DNA of 64,000 nt, taken from NCBI GenBank assembly GCA_025060105.1, contig JANXCS010000003.1, positions 83,341 to 147,340 on the forward strand, given 5' to 3'. The position numbers were made by a program, and so were the translations under genes. Under the pieces are notes generated by a model that searched no databases, was not told where the DNA came from, and saw only the letters and a program-made list of their open reading frames with translations. Of the stretch, positions 27,785 to 37,329 are shown in pieces; positions within the stretch are counted from its first letter, which is position 1; each line of letters begins with the position of its first letter. This DNA comes from Pseudothermotoga sp. GTDB lineage: Bacteria > Thermotogota > Thermotogae > Thermotogales > DSM-5069.

Positions 27785-29325
27785 CCACCGGCCAACTCCC
27801 TTATCTGCGCTTCTGACTGTCTTCTGACACCGAGCATGTAATAACCTATATCGGTTTCAGTGAGTCCATCGTTTCTGAAACTCGCCACGATCTCTCCTTT
27901 GTACATGACTATGATTCTGTCAGCGATCTGGAGAACTTCCTGTAGATCCGTTGAAACTAACAAAACGGCTTTTCCTTCATCACGCATCTGTAAAAGCTTC
28001 TTCCTTACGAACTCGCTCGAGGCAACGTCTATTCCATGGGTGGGTTGGTTGGCAATTATTATCTTTGGTTCATTCGTCATCTCACGTGCGACGACGACCT
28101 TTTGCATGTTTCCACCGGAAAGCATTCGCATCAAAGTTGTGGGACTCTTCGCTCTGATGGTGAACCCTTTGATGAGATTTTGTGCATGGTTCAAAACAAC
28201 TTTCGTTCTATAGATCAAACCCTTGCTGAAAGGTTCCTGCGAGTATCTATCTGAAATCAAATTCTCTGCCACAGTTAGATCGAGGGCGCTACCAACTTCA
28301 ACTCTATCTTCGGGTATGTGTGAGATGCCGAGCTTTCTCAATTTCCACGGTTTGACTCCGAGGACGTTTCTTCCACTCACGATGATCTCGCCAGTTGCTT
28401 TTTCTCTAAGGCCCGTTATTATCTCAACGAGCTCCTTTTGACCGTTTCCTTCCAAACCAGCTATAGCGAGTATTTCGCCTGATCTCAGCTCAAAATTGAT
28501 GTTCTTGAGTATGTGTGCTCCATCTTCTCTGAAGTAATTCAAATTCCTCACGGTCATGACCGCTTCTCCGGGCTCACGGAATGTCCTTTTTATATCGTAT
28601 TCAAACTTTCTACCTATCATGAGTTCAACGATATCTGTTTCGCTCAGATCCTGATTTCTGTAAGTACCGACAACTGTACCGTTGCGCATTATCGTTATTC
28701 TGTCGGATATCTGCTTCACTTCGTTCAATTTGTGGGTGATGAATATCACAGTTATTCCGTTCCTAACCAAATTTTTCAGTACGACGAACAGTTCTTGGAC
28801 TTCCTGTGGTGTCAATACAGATGACGGTTCGTCGAGTATGAGTATCTTCGCACCCCTTATGAGCGCTTTCATGATCTCCACACGTTGCTTCACACCCACC
28901 GGGAGATCCAACACCTTTTCTCTAAGTGGTAGCTCGAAGTTCAATTGCTTTGCAAGTTCACTTATGCGGCGTTCCATTTCTTTGATGTCCACACTCAGAC
29001 CTTTGCGGGGTTCGATACCCAACATGATGTTTTGAGCGACTGTGAAGGAAGGTACCAACATGAAATGTTGATGCACCATGCCGATGCCGAGCGATATAGC
29101 TTCTTTCGGTGAACTCAGATGCACAGTTTTCCCAAAAACTCTGATTTGTCCAGTGGTTGGTTTTTCCATGCCAAACAAAATCTTCATCAACGTAGTTTTA
29201 CCTGCTCCGTTTTCTCCAACCACGGCGTGTATTTCACCGATATCCGCCGAAAAATTCACTTCTTTGTTCGCAACGACACCGTTGGGATAGATCTTCGTAA
29301 TGTTGATAGCTTCAATCGCTTTCAC
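27781..29325 (-). CDS. Nucleoside ABC transporter, double ATPase (NupO/YufO type)
   Basis: Two ABC domains are present in about 514 residues. The first has Walker A GENGAGKTTLMK and Walker B ILILDEPSSVLTP; the second has a weak Walker A (GLEGNGQKELVE), the signature MLSGGNMQK and NQPTHGIDV. The Asn in place of the usual Asp-Glu of the second Walker B is typical of this family. The start is GTG 29325 or ATG 29331, both just after GGGGAG; the frame extends to 29385, but that part encodes the hairpin between this gene and the binding-protein gene. Confidence 0.88.
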   Translation of the reverse strand: MKAIEAINITKIYPNGVVANKEVNFSADIGEIHAVVGENGAGKTTLMKILFGMEKPTTGQIRVFGKTVHLSSPKEAISLGIGMVHQHFMLVPSFTVAQNIMLGIEPRKGLSVDIKEMERRISELAKQLNFELPLREKVLDLPVGVKQRVEIMKALIRGAKILILDEPSSVLTPQEVQELFVVLKNLVRNGITVIFITHKLNEVKQISDRITIMRNGTVVGTYRNQDLSETDIVELMIGRKFEYDIKRTFREPGEAVMTVRNLNYFREDGAHILKNINFELRSGEILAIAGLEGNGQKELVEIITGLREKATGEIIVSGRNVLGVKPWKLRKLGISHIPEDRVEVGSALDLTVAENLISDRYSQEPFSKGLIYRTKVVLNHAQNLIKGFTIRAKSPTTLMRMLSGGNMQKVVVAREMTNEPKIIIANQPTHGIDVASSEFVRKKLLQMRDEGKAVLLVSTDLQEVLQIADRIIVMYKGEIVASFRNDGLTETDIGYYMLGVRRQSEAQIRELAGG

Positions 29326-29342
29326 ATCCATCTCCCCATGAA

Positions 29343-29366
29343 AGCTGGGGGCTAAAACCCCCAGCT
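29343..29366 (-). promoter_or_regulatory. Intercistronic hairpin after the BMP binding-protein gene
   Basis: AGCTGGGGG-CTAAAA-CCCCCAGCT forms a perfect 9-bp stem starting 5 nt past the stop of the binding-protein gene. It lacks a U-run and ends less than 20 nt before the ATPase start, so it more likely stabilises the upstream message and lowers downstream expression than ends transcription. Confidence 0.7.
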
Positions 29367-29371
29367 GTCCA

Positions 29372-30436
29372 TCACGGTTTGACACTCTGTCTCAGCTTGT
29401 CGAGCTGTTCTTGAGGCATGCCGAAGACCGTGCTGACTTTGATTTCACCTTTGAGTATCTTTTGTTCAAGTTCTTTTATTCTGTTTCTGAACTGTTCCGG
29501 TACGAGTTCTCTGTAATATTTGTTATCAGCTACACCCACTCCTCCTTCAGCTATTCCGAGCGCTTCCGCTTGACCGTATTTTAACTTGCCTTCCAAATGG
29601 AGTTTCAAACCACGGAAGATCGATACATCCACGTTTTTCATCATGGAAGTTACGATGCGTTTAGCGATTTCTTTATCGATGTCTTCGTAGATCAGCGCCT
29701 GATCGGAATCAACACCGATTGCCCATCTATCAGCTTCTTTCGCTGCCTCCAGTAGGCCAATACCAGTGTTACCTGCCACGTTGAAAATGATGTCTGCACC
29801 TTGTCGGTACATGGCTAAGCTGAGTTCTTTACCTTTCGCCGGGTCGTTGAAGCTACCGACGTATGAGATCAGGACCTTGATGTTCGGATTGACGTATTTC
29901 GCACCTTCAATGTAACCCACCAAGAAGTCGTTGATGACGGGTATATCCATTCCCCCGAGGAATCCTATGATGGGCTCAGGGTTGGTTTTTGGCATACCAG
30001 ATGTGGTGATCAAAGCCGCAAGAGCGCCAACTAGGAAAGAACCTTCGTTTTGTTTGTAGAGAATAGAATAGACATTCTTCAGACCGGGTTTCTTGTAATT
30101 TACCGATGTGTCGAAGATGAAATACTTCTTCTCAGGATGCATTGGGGCGATCTCTTCTAAGATCTCTTGCATCTGCCAAGTTCCGACGATGATGATGTCA
30201 TAATCTTCATCTGAAATGTCTTCCAAATATGGCCTCCAGTTTGCCGGATTGTAACCTGCTTCGATTATCTTACCTTGAACTCCCAGCTCCTTGATGGCCA
30301 TTTGGATGCCTCTCCCTGCCGAATCAAAGAAAGACTTGTCTCCGAGAGCGCCGTTCAACAAAAGTACCACCTTCAACGGCTTTGCAAAGCTCAGTAAGAC
30401 CATCAACACCAGCGCAAGGATCAAGAATCTTTTCAT
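29372..30436 (-). CDS. BMP-family nucleoside-binding protein
   Basis: This 354-residue substrate-binding protein of the Bmp/TmpC/PnrA family has a signal peptide (MKRFLILALVLMVLLSFA) without a lipobox Cys. Family landmarks include VVLLLNGALGDKSFFDSAGRGI, IIVGTWQM, YKQNEGSFLVGALAA, GFLGGMDIPVINDFLVGYIEGA and VAGNTGIGLLEAAKEADRWAIGVDSDQ. Relatives such as PnrA bind purine nucleosides. The ATG at 30436 overlaps the phosphorylase stop and follows GGAGGTG by 7 nt; the upstream in-frame ATG at 30442 is less likely. Confidence 0.9.
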   Translation of the reverse strand: MKRFLILALVLMVLLSFAKPLKVVLLLNGALGDKSFFDSAGRGIQMAIKELGVQGKIIEAGYNPANWRPYLEDISDEDYDIIIVGTWQMQEILEEIAPMHPEKKYFIFDTSVNYKKPGLKNVYSILYKQNEGSFLVGALAALITTSGMPKTNPEPIIGFLGGMDIPVINDFLVGYIEGAKYVNPNIKVLISYVGSFNDPAKGKELSLAMYRQGADIIFNVAGNTGIGLLEAAKEADRWAIGVDSDQALIYEDIDKEIAKRIVTSMMKNVDVSIFRGLKLHLEGKLKYGQAEALGIAEGGVGVADNKYYRELVPEQFRNRIKELEQKILKGEIKVSTVFGMPQEQLDKLRQSVKP

Positions 30437-31188
30437 CACCACTCACCTCCCTCGATGAGTATTTCTATCGCCTTTATGGCAATTTGAATTGATTTTTCCA
30501 ACCCCTCTTCGAATTTTGGACCAGCTTGGATGTAACCATCTTCCGAGAGTTCTTCTCTGACCGTTAAGATCGCACCAGTCTTTAGACCTTTGATCCTTCC
30601 CACCACGTAGAGTGCACCTATCTCCATCTCTACAGCTAAGACTCCCGCTTTGACGAGCAAGTTTTCTACGTGAGAATGCCTTTCGGGATCGAAATTTCTG
30701 CCATAATAAGAATCTGTGGATGCCACCACACCGACGTGATAGCGGTTGTTCACAATCTTTGCGGCTTTCACGAGTGACTGAACCACACTGAAGTCCGCAA
30801 CGGCAGGATATTCAGGTATGATGTACTGTGCCGTTGTTCCATCCAACCGAACCGCCGCTGTGGCGATCACGCTATCACCGAGTTTGAGATGTTTTTGAAA
30901 AGCACCCGTGGTACCGACACGGATCACAACCTTGGCGTTCGTCGTTGCGAGCTCTTCAATGCCTATCGCCATCGCTGGAGCACCCATACCCGTAGACATC
31001 ACGCTGACTTTTTTCCCGCTGAGGAAACCTGTATAGGTCAGATACTCTCTGTTCTCCCCAACTTTTTTTGGTTCTGAGAGATACTTAGCAACACGCTCAA
31101 CTCTTCCTCTGTCACCGACAACGATTACGTATTCCCCAACATCTTCAGGGTTCACTCGAATGTGGTATCTTGGATCAACCAAGATCAT
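30436..31188 (-). CDS. udp: Nucleoside phosphorylase (uridine phosphorylase-like)
   Basis: The 250-residue NP-I family enzyme splits nucleosides with phosphate to give a base and ribose-1-phosphate. It has VVGDRGRVERVAKYL, the phosphate-binding Arg in VIRVGTTGAF, STGMGAPAMAIGIEEL and the nucleoside-binding EMEIGALYVVGRIKG. The segment AVEMEIGAL is of the uridine phosphorylase type; some members also take purine nucleosides. The ATG overlaps the nucleoside hydrolase stop and follows GGGAGG. Confidence 0.85.
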   Translation of the reverse strand: MILVDPRYHIRVNPEDVGEYVIVVGDRGRVERVAKYLSEPKKVGENREYLTYTGFLSGKKVSVMSTGMGAPAMAIGIEELATTNAKVVIRVGTTGAFQKHLKLGDSVIATAAVRLDGTTAQYIIPEYPAVADFSVVQSLVKAAKIVNNRYHVGVVASTDSYYGRNFDPERHSHVENLLVKAGVLAVEMEIGALYVVGRIKGLKTGAILTVREELSEDGYIQAGPKFEEGLEKSIQIAIKAIEILIEGGEW

Positions 31189-32111
31189 CTACCTCCCTCT
31201 AGGGAGCGAAGTTTTTCGAAAAGAATTTCAAAGAATCTCTCCCTATCGACTTTCAGAAGGATCTCAGCGTTGGGTTGATTACCAGTGGTCCTCCATAGAT
31301 CGACGACCGTTTGACCGTACGTCAGTTCACCTTTCGTTTCGACGTCCACGAAGTATTCCTTAGATTCAAAAATTTCTGGATGTATCAAATACATCACAGT
31401 GCATGGATCGTGCAGAATCGCTCCATCGATGTTGAAAATTTTTTTGTAAGTGGACTTGAAGAACATCAACAAATCTGCAAGTATTTCGAATTTCGGTCCA
31501 AAAGTTCTCAATCTGCTCGCTTCAGCCTCCGTCGCCACAACTTGATGGGTCAGATCCAGTGGGGCCATCACTATAGGTATTCCAGATCTGAAAACTATCT
31601 TCGCCGCTTCTGGATCGGCAAAGATGTTGAACTCAGCAACGGGCGTGACATTACCAAAAGCGATACCTCCACCCATGAGCACGATCTTGCTCACCCTGTG
31701 GGCAAGCTTTGGATACTTCAAAAGAAAGATCGCGATGTTCGTGAGAGGACCGGTCGGTACGAGAACTACTCCTTCGTATTTTTCAACCATATCTGCGATG
31801 AAATCAACTGCGTGCATTTTCTCGATCTTTCTCTTCGCCGGTGGGATCTCCGCTCCATCTAACCCAGATTGACCATGTATGTTCGGAGCCACCACGATGT
31901 TCCTAATCAAAGGTTTGGCTGCACCAGCGAACACAGGAACGTCGATGTCGAACAAATCCAAGATCCTCCGCGCGTTGTTGGTGGTGTTCTCAAGATACGA
32001 ATTCCCCACAACCGTTGTAACACCAAGCAATTCGATCTCCTTCGACGCAGCAGCAAGTAATATTGCGAATGCATCGTCATGTCCCGGATCACAATCTAGT
32101 ACGATTTGCAA
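31185..32111 (-). CDS. Nucleoside hydrolase (inosine-uridine preferring family)
   Basis: The 308-residue enzyme has the family's calcium-binding N-terminus DCDPGHDDAFAILLA, AEFNIFADPEAAKIVF and the catalytic-pocket segment HDPCTVMYLIHP. It hydrolyses nucleosides to base and free ribose. The TTG at 32111, 7 nt after GGAGGTGA, is the likely start; the frame is open to 32135. It is the first gene of the importer operon, so salvage by hydrolysis and by phosphorolysis are coded together. The ribokinase at 34579 would phosphorylate the ribose it releases. Confidence 0.88.
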   Translation of the reverse strand: MQIVLDCDPGHDDAFAILLAAASKEIELLGVTTVVGNSYLENTTNNARRILDLFDIDVPVFAGAAKPLIRNIVVAPNIHGQSGLDGAEIPPAKRKIEKMHAVDFIADMVEKYEGVVLVPTGPLTNIAIFLLKYPKLAHRVSKIVLMGGGIAFGNVTPVAEFNIFADPEAAKIVFRSGIPIVMAPLDLTHQVVATEAEASRLRTFGPKFEILADLLMFFKSTYKKIFNIDGAILHDPCTVMYLIHPEIFESKEYFVDVETKGELTYGQTVVDLWRTTGNQPNAEILLKVDRERFFEILFEKLRSLEGGR

Positions 32112-32143
32112 ACTATTCACCTCCAGAGTTTTCACTGATTGAT

Positions 32144-32171
32144 ATTATCATAAGATCATCTGCCATGACAA
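32144..32171 (-). promoter_or_regulatory. Promoter of the nucleoside uptake operon
   Basis: On the minus strand TTGTCA and GATAAT are separated by 16 nt, about 30 nt before the nucleoside hydrolase start. The divergent peptidase gene has a possible TATACT box at 32190-32195 on the plus strand. Confidence 0.5.
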
Positions 32172-32222
32172 TGAAGGACTTTTCCACGGTATACTCAAAA
32201 TAGTTCGTGGGAGGTGTTGATC

Positions 32223-33926
32223 GTGAAGTTCTCACAAATTGTATATCAAAGACCAGACTTTGAAAAACTCGAGCAACAGTTCATGGAATCTTTGGAGAAA
32301 CTGACCACAGCGAAGAATTTGTCTCAAGCAGTGGAGTCCATTAAGTTCATCAACAACATTAGGAAAAGTTTTATCTCAGCTATGAGTGTGGCAACCATTC
32401 GTTACTGCATGGACACGAGGGACGAGTTCTACTCGAAAGAACGAGAATTCTACAACGAGGCCGCTCCTAGAGCGGAAGCGTTACTCTTTCGTTTCTATGA
32501 AGCTTTGATCAAATCTAGCCTGAGAGACCAACTCGAGAGAATCTTTGGAACACGGCTTTTCAACATCGCTGAAATGACCATCAAAACCTTTGTACCGGAA
32601 ATACTTGAAGACCTGATAGAAGAAAACAAACTGTCCAACGATTACGCTAAGCTCATATCCTCAGCCAAAATTCAGTTCGATGGCCGTCAGCTCACTTTAC
32701 CCCAGCTCAAGGCGTTCGAGATGTCACCCGAAAGAGATGTTCGTAAACGCGCATGTGAAGCAAGATATCAGTTTTTCGCACAGAACGAGAGACAACTGGA
32801 TGAGATCTACGATCAACTTGTGAAGGTTAGGCACCGAATCGCCACCAAGCTTGGTTTCAAATCCTTCGTACCAGTTGCATACCTTCGGATGAAGAGATCC
32901 GATTATTCACCACAGGATGTTAAATCGCTCAGAGACGTTGTTCAAAGGCACGTTGTACCGTTGATTCAAAATTTGAGGAACCAGCAACGAAAAATCCTTC
33001 AGATCGATGAATTGAAGTACTACGATCGACCGATCCTTTTGAGAGATGGAAATCCACGGCCCCAAGGTGATCTCCACGAAATTGTCAAGTCAGCCAAAAC
33101 TATGTACGAACAGATGTCGAAGCACACGAAAGAGTTCTTCGATTACATGTTGGACAACGGTCTGATGGATTTGGAAAGCAGAGAGGGTAAATATCCTGGA
33201 GGATTTTGCGATTTCATACCCGATCACGGTATGCCGTTCATCTTCGCCAATTTCAACGGTACCGCACACGATGTCGATGTTTTGACGCACGAGGCGGGTC
33301 ATGCTTTTCAAGTGTACAGGAGCCGGCACTTTGAAGTACCCGAATACTACTGGCCCACTGCCGAGGCTTGTGAGATTCATTCTATGGGCATGGAGTTTTT
33401 CGCCTGGCCATGGTTAGAACTTTTCTACAAAGAACGTGCTGAAGAGGCCAGGCTCGTACATGCTTGGGGTGGTTTGAACTTCATAGCGTACGGCGTGAGT
33501 GTCGATGAATTTCAACACGTGGTGTATGAAGATCCGTCCCTCACTCCAGAAGAGCGAAGAAAAGTTTGGCGACAGATCGAAATGAAGTACATGCCTGAGA
33601 TAGATTACGAAGGTAACCGTTATCTGGAAAGTGGAGGTTTCTGGCAGCAACAAGCCCACATATATGAAAGTCCCTTTTATTACATTGACTATGTCATCGC
33701 TCAATTGTGTGCGATGCAATTTTTACAAAAGTTCTTTCAAGATCGAGTCACTGCATTCGATAGATATTTGAAACTCTGCGATCTTGGTGGTAGTTTGTCG
33801 TTCTACCAACTGCTCAAAGCCGCTGACTTGGGTTCACCATTCAACGAAGAAGTTGTCAAATCAACTGTCAAATGGCTCTACGATTGGATAGAATCTCGCG
33901 TCAATAAATTGAAGAGTTCTCCGTAA
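32223..33926 (+). CDS. M3-family oligoendopeptidase (PepF-like)
   Basis: This 567-residue zinc peptidase has the HEAGH metal site at residues 356-360 (LTHEAGHAFQVY) and the downstream third-ligand Glu region EACEIHSMGMEFF. Length and all-helical pattern fit oligoendopeptidase F-like enzymes that digest short peptides in the cytoplasm; no signal peptide is seen. GTG 32223, 6 nt after GGGAGGTG, is preferred to GTG 32214, which lies inside that site. The 3' end overlaps the HAD phosphatase gene on the other strand by 49 nt. Confidence 0.88.
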   Translation: MKFSQIVYQRPDFEKLEQQFMESLEKLTTAKNLSQAVESIKFINNIRKSFISAMSVATIRYCMDTRDEFYSKEREFYNEAAPRAEALLFRFYEALIKSSLRDQLERIFGTRLFNIAEMTIKTFVPEILEDLIEENKLSNDYAKLISSAKIQFDGRQLTLPQLKAFEMSPERDVRKRACEARYQFFAQNERQLDEIYDQLVKVRHRIATKLGFKSFVPVAYLRMKRSDYSPQDVKSLRDVVQRHVVPLIQNLRNQQRKILQIDELKYYDRPILLRDGNPRPQGDLHEIVKSAKTMYEQMSKHTKEFFDYMLDNGLMDLESREGKYPGGFCDFIPDHGMPFIFANFNGTAHDVDVLTHEAGHAFQVYRSRHFEVPEYYWPTAEACEIHSMGMEFFAWPWLELFYKERAEEARLVHAWGGLNFIAYGVSVDEFQHVVYEDPSLTPEERRKVWRQIEMKYMPEIDYEGNRYLESGGFWQQQAHIYESPFYYIDYVIAQLCAMQFLQKFFQDRVTAFDRYLKLCDLGGSLSFYQLLKAADLGSPFNEEVVKSTVKWLYDWIESRVNKLKSSP

Positions 33927-34582
33927 GACCTAGCTTTGTTACCCTCAAAGTCTGCTTGAAGTTGATCTAGATCGATCAGTATGAAATCTATTCCCGCATT
34001 CTTTGCGGCAAGAAAATCTATGATTGGATCGTCTCCAACGTAAACTGACTCTTTCAAGGGTACCCCACTCTTTGAGGATGCTACGAAAAACATCGTCGGA
34101 TCAGGTTTTGGCTTACCAGCAACTTCTGAAGTGAGTATAAATTCGAAGAATCTTTCGAGTTTTAAAAGCTTGGCTCTATTTTCTTGCACCATTTGAACCC
34201 CGTTGGTGAGCACAGCCATTCTGAATCCGGATGCTTTCATCCTCTCCAAGAACGTTTCTGCTCCCGGTAAGAAATGAGCGGTTTGAGACAATTTTCTCAG
34301 ATATTGCCACGAAATTTCCTGTGCATCGAGATCAGATCTTCCCAACAGAGAAATGAATTCTTTGAACCTCGCCACAACTATTTCCTCTTTTGAAAAACGA
34401 CCTTCAGAGAAAAATCTCCACCATTTTTTGTTTATCTCTACATAAGTTTCAATCTCTTTCTCAGTCAGAAACGCTCCATGTGTAGAGAAAACAGCTGTCA
34501 AAGCTTCTCTCTCTGATCGAGCAAAGTCCAACAGTGTGCCATCCAAATCGAAGTAAACCATGCGATAGCTCAAGTTCATCAT
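33878..34582 (-). CDS. HAD-superfamily phosphatase (YjjG-like)
   Basis: The 234-residue hydrolase has all four HAD motifs: nucleophile DLDGT near the N-terminus, LTNGV, the Lys in AGKPKPDP, and GDDPIIDFLAAKNAG. The cap domain is of the helical C1 type seen in YjjG 5'-nucleotidases and related house-cleaning phosphatases. Its ATG overlaps the ribokinase stop, so the two are cotranscribed and it may act on a nucleotide or sugar phosphate. Its 3' end lies inside the peptidase gene on the opposite strand. Confidence 0.82.
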   Translation of the reverse strand: MMNLSYRMVYFDLDGTLLDFARSEREALTAVFSTHGAFLTEKEIETYVEINKKWWRFFSEGRFSKEEIVVARFKEFISLLGRSDLDAQEISWQYLRKLSQTAHFLPGAETFLERMKASGFRMAVLTNGVQMVQENRAKLLKLERFFEFILTSEVAGKPKPDPTMFFVASSKSGVPLKESVYVGDDPIIDFLAAKNAGIDFILIDLDQLQADFEGNKARSYGELFNLLTRDSIQS

Positions 34583-35478
34583 CCCTTCACACTCTGCTCT
34601 TTCAGAAACCGTATCACTTCCTCAAAAGATGGAATAGAACTCTGTGCACCGAGTCTTGTGACACTTATTGCGGCGGCCGCTGAAGCAAAACGAAGAGAGT
34701 CATAAACATCTTCGGTTTTCTCGTACCAAACAGCGAATGCAGCGTTGAATATGTCACCCGCGGCTGTTGTGTCGACAGCTTTCACTTTGAACGCGTCAAG
34801 TTTGTATCTCCCCAGATGCCCAACGAAGAGGCAACCTTTTTCTCCAAGTTTCAATAGAACATTGGAGCATCCCATTTCGAGGAGAGTCTCAGCGGCGGAT
34901 TCCCCTTGTTTTCCAGTGATCTGTTGAGCTTCAGCCTCGTTGGGAGTTATGATATCGACGTATTTGAAGATTTCCCCATCGATGTTGCTCGCTGGCGCAG
35001 GATCAAATATGACGAACTTTCCTTTTTGTTTGAATTTTCTTGCTATCTCCAGGTTCACATCGAACGGTATTTCGTTCTGAAGGAGCAAGATATCGGCGTT
35101 CAAAAGTTCGTCGAGATGCTTCTGAACCAATTCGACATTCATTGAAGCGTTGGCACCTGGGAAGATGATTATTCTGTTTTTTCCTTCACGTGTGACCTCA
35201 ATCATCGCAAAACCGTTCGGAAGCTCGACACGAACAAGGCCTTTCTCAAGGCCAGCATCGAGCAGAGTTTTATACGAAAAATCTCCATTTCCATCGTTTC
35301 CTACACACGTTAAAAAGTAGACACTTGCCCCGAGTTTCTTGCAAGCAACCGCTTGGTTGGCACCTTTACCTCCCGGAAAGCGGTTGTAAGAAATGCATCT
35401 TTGAGTTTCTCCAGGTTCTGTGAAGTGATCCACGGTCAAAACCAGATCAACGTTGTTACTTCCAACCACTGCGATCAT
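34579..35478 (-). CDS. rbsK: Ribokinase
   Basis: The 299-residue PfkB-family kinase matches ribokinase closely. It has the N-terminal GSNNVDLVL, the GGKGANQAVACKKLG motif, the ribose-contacting EIPFDVN, TPNEAEAQQITG, and the catalytic-base motif DTTAAGDIFNAAFA. It makes ribose-5-phosphate from ribose and ATP. The nearby nucleoside hydrolase would supply the ribose, although a separate transcript encodes it. Confidence 0.9.
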   Translation of the reverse strand: MIAVVGSNNVDLVLTVDHFTEPGETQRCISYNRFPGGKGANQAVACKKLGASVYFLTCVGNDGNGDFSYKTLLDAGLEKGLVRVELPNGFAMIEVTREGKNRIIIFPGANASMNVELVQKHLDELLNADILLLQNEIPFDVNLEIARKFKQKGKFVIFDPAPASNIDGEIFKYVDIITPNEAEAQQITGKQGESAAETLLEMGCSNVLLKLGEKGCLFVGHLGRYKLDAFKVKAVDTTAAGDIFNAAFAVWYEKTEDVYDSLRFASAAAAISVTRLGAQSSIPSFEEVIRFLKEQSVKG

Positions 35479-35525
35479 GACTCTCGTCCTCCCGTTCGAT
35501 CTCTGTAGTTTAATTGTATCTGAAA

Positions 35526-36248
35526 ATGGTGCAGGAGCTGTTCGTCAAAAAGTTGGCAACCCCAACAAAGATTCCCATAGCGAGATACGTTGTCAACCCA
35601 TACATCGGTTGTGAGCATGGTTGTTTGTACTGTTATGCAAGATTCATAGGTCCTTTCAAGAAAATGGCAGGTGTTTGGGGTAAAGATATCTTCGTGAAAG
35701 TCAATGCCGTTGAAATCTTCGAAAGAGAAATGCCACATTTGAAGGGACCGATACTCCTTTCAAGCGTGTGTGATCCATACCAACCACTAGAAGAGCGCTA
35801 CCAACTGACACGCAGAATTTTAGAACTGATCAACTCTCATTTCAAATCGGCTCATATCCTAACAAAATCGAGCCTCGTTTTGAGAGACATCGATCTCTTG
35901 ATCGATTCGAATGTAAAAGTCACCATCACCATCACGACCGATGATGATAGAGTCAGACGAATTTTAGAACCGAACGCGAGCCCCATAGAAGAAAGATTTG
36001 AAGCACTCTCACAGTTGAAAAGAGCTGGTGTAGACGTATCCGTTTTCGTTGGTCCGATTCTGCCCATGAACCCCGAAAAACTGGCCAGGGAACTGTCGAA
36101 ATATGTGGACAAGGTATCGATCGATGGGATGAACTACACTTGGCAGGTTGAAAGAATTTACCAAAAATATGGTTGGGCAAGGTGGCTCAGGAAAGAAACC
36201 ATGAATGCTGTTGCGAACGTGTTCAGAAACTTCCTCGAAGTCGTGTGA
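35526..36248 (+). CDS. SPL/Rv2578c-like radical SAM protein
   Basis: This protein of about 240 residues has a 4Fe-4S cysteine cluster in NPYIGCEHGCLYCYARF (C-x3-C-x2-C) and the arrangement of the spore-photoproduct-lyase-like radical SAM family (VSSVCDPYQPLEERYQLTRRIL, ILTKSSLVLRDIDLL, ITTDDD). The reaction is unknown. The start is uncertain: ATG 35526 lacks a clear ribosome-binding site and TTG 35514 is also in frame. It ends 1 nt before the ROK gene on the opposite strand. Confidence 0.8.
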   Translation: MVQELFVKKLATPTKIPIARYVVNPYIGCEHGCLYCYARFIGPFKKMAGVWGKDIFVKVNAVEIFEREMPHLKGPILLSSVCDPYQPLEERYQLTRRILELINSHFKSAHILTKSSLVLRDIDLLIDSNVKVTITITTDDDRVRRILEPNASPIEERFEALSQLKRAGVDVSVFVGPILPMNPEKLARELSKYVDKVSIDGMNYTWQVERIYQKYGWARWLRKETMNAVANVFRNFLEVV

Positions 36249-36249
36249 A

Positions 36250-37287
36250 TCAGAAATGAAAATTTGCCAAGCTTTTCTCAACCAAGTATTCCATAGCCCC
36301 TGTTAGGACAGGGTTATTGGTGGATTTTCTTATCTCGATATCGAAACCATAGAAATTGTCCTTGACCGTTCTTTCAACCTGTGAGAGGATCTTATCGGTG
36401 ATATTGACTCCCGTTCCTCCGACCACGAAATGTGTCACGTCAAGAGTGGATACCACATTCAAAACTATCGTGGAGAGCAATCTGACAATATCATCTTCGC
36501 TGAGATTCTCTTTCTTCAACATCTTCGCGTATGCATCACCAACGGTCTCGAATGGCTCGGTGTTGTAAACGATCCTACCGATCTCTCCAGCGTAACCTCT
36601 ATCACCGCGGAATATGCTTCTATCGATTATCAAGCCACCGCCTAGCCCTTCACCCATGTGGATGTAGAACATGTTGCTCGTCTCCTTGTCCATTTTCATG
36701 AACTCCCCCAGAGCCGATAGATTCGCATCGTTTTCGATGAACACCGGTATTTCTAACGCTGATTTTAAGTAGTCTGCCAATCTCACCGTTTCTAAACCTT
36801 TGATCAAACTACTGCTTATCTTGCCAGTCTCTGGATTCATAACTCCAGAGATCGCGACACACATGCCGAGCATCCTCGCTCGGTTGATGCTTTCGAGCAA
36901 CCGCTTCGATTCTCGCACGATCGATTCGAGGCCAGTATAAATATCTTCACTCAACTCAACGTGGCCAACATCGATCGTTTCCAGTGCACAGTTCATGAGA
37001 GCTATTCTGACTCTGTGGCTAGATAGATCAACCACTATTCCTAAAACTGCTTCGGAATCGATTTTCAAGAGCATAGGTGGGCGACCGCCCGTTGAAACAC
37101 CCAACATTGTTTCTACAACTATCTTCTGGTCGATCAAAGGTTTCAAAAGTTGAGCCACAGTTGAATGACCAACTTGCAGTTTCTTCGCAAGCGCCGCTTT
37201 GGATATGGGTTGATGCTTTAAAATTTCTCTGAGCACAACTCTCAAGTTGCTCGACCTGAGGAATGAAGAGTTCCTTATCCTGCTCAT
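36250..37287 (-). CDS. ROK-family transcriptional regulator (XylR-like)
   Basis: The 345-residue protein has an N-terminal winged helix-turn-helix (RVVLREILKHQPISKAALAKKLQVGHSTVAQLLKPLIDQKIVV) followed by a ROK sugar-kinase-like domain (GIVVDLSSHRVRIALMN, ENDANLSALGEF, MGEGLGGGLIIDRSIFRGDRGYAGEIGRIV). The usual zinc site Cys-x-Cys-Gly-x2-Gly-Cys after the GEIG motif is absent, so the protein is a zinc-less variant. It is divergent from an ABC importer operon and probably controls it through the inverted repeat at 37330-37362. Confidence 0.87.
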   Translation of the reverse strand: MSRIRNSSFLRSSNLRVVLREILKHQPISKAALAKKLQVGHSTVAQLLKPLIDQKIVVETMLGVSTGGRPPMLLKIDSEAVLGIVVDLSSHRVRIALMNCALETIDVGHVELSEDIYTGLESIVRESKRLLESINRARMLGMCVAISGVMNPETGKISSSLIKGLETVRLADYLKSALEIPVFIENDANLSALGEFMKMDKETSNMFYIHMGEGLGGGLIIDRSIFRGDRGYAGEIGRIVYNTEPFETVGDAYAKMLKKENLSEDDIVRLLSTIVLNVVSTLDVTHFVVGGTGVNITDKILSQVERTVKDNFYGFDIEIRKSTNNPVLTGAMEYLVEKSLANFHF

Positions 37288-37329
37288 CTATCCCACACCA
37301 GCTGAATTATATCAAACCGATCGAAGATG

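Noticed and set aside
31311..31862. 183-residue open frame antisense to the nucleoside hydrolase
   Set aside because: It is a mirror frame of a clearly conserved enzyme, with no family resemblance.
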